64,000 nucleotides of DNA from the NCBI GenBank assembly GCA_003991915.1, contig RQTK01000308.1, positions 310,224 to 374,223 of the forward strand. Reading direction: 5' to 3'. Under the pieces are notes generated by a model, which did no database searches, was not told where the DNA came from, and saw nothing but the letters and a program-made list of their open reading frames with translations. Source of the DNA: Elysia chlorotica (taxonomy: Eukaryota > Mollusca > Gastropoda > Plakobranchidae). Numbering within the stretch: position 1 is the stretch's first letter; every line of letters starts with the position of its first letter. Both the position numbers and the translations under genes were made by a program. Of the stretch, positions 63,892 to 64,000 are shown piece after piece.

Positions 63892-64000
63892 CTCTCTCAC
63901 TCTCTCTCTTTTTCTCTCTCTCTCCCTCTCTCTCACTTTGTCTCTCTCTTTGTGTCTCTCTGTCTCTCTCTTTTTCTATCTGTCTCTATCTCGCTTTATC
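63818..64000 (+). repeat. (TC)n microsatellite running to window edge
   Basis: Imperfect TC with TTTC and TGTC units. Its right boundary is not seen. Confidence 0.95.

Overview
This is a eukaryotic, animal-type nuclear genomic window with no prokaryotic features. It is AT-rich and gene-poor. It is full of simple repeats, short tRNA-derived retroposons (SINE-like), one broken mariner-type DNA transposon and several private tandem duplications. The density of (TC)n/(GA)n, (TCTG)n and (ATCT)n tracts, together with the repeat types, resembles lophotrochozoan genomes, especially molluscs. This is an impression from style, not a proven assignment.

Only two segments look like real protein-coding exons. 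The first (23419-23543, + strand) opens with an ATG, encodes an acidic Ser/Pro-rich start and ends on a clean GT donor after two bases of a codon. The second (57243-57375, + strand) has a strong polypyrimidine/AG acceptor, starts on the third base of a codon and ends at GTGAGT in phase 0. Strand and phase fit together, so the simplest reading is one gene with exon 1, a 33.7 kb intron, exon 2 and a further intron running off the right edge. I do not recognise the protein.

Layout: 1-23.4 kb is upstream or intergenic DNA with a (AAT)n start, a SINE-like copy beside a long C run, a mariner relic (5.84-6.45 kb), two copies of an ~850 bp dispersed repeat (10.9-11.7 and 18.6-19.5 kb; the first flanked by 92 bp direct repeats) and a 51 bp near-perfect palindrome (16.2 kb). 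23.5-57.2 kb is the putative large intron. It holds an old, decayed ~37 bp tandem array (24.8-25.3 kb), many tRNA-like SINE heads mostly on the minus strand, several GC-richer motif-dense islands that could be enhancers (32.3-32.6, 33.3-34.3, 35.2-35.5, 42.5-42.8, 43.4, 44.2 and 47.5 kb), and long pyrimidine microsatellites. 57.4-64 kb is mainly microsatellite: (GAT)37 next to exon 2, an inverted (TGTC)(TC)/(GA)(GACA) pair, (ATCT)n and a terminal (TC)n.

Most open reading frames of 60-200 codons here are simple-sequence artefacts (Ser-Leu, Arg-Glu, poly-Asp, poly-His or poly-Ile) or pyrimidine-rich chance frames and are not annotated as genes.
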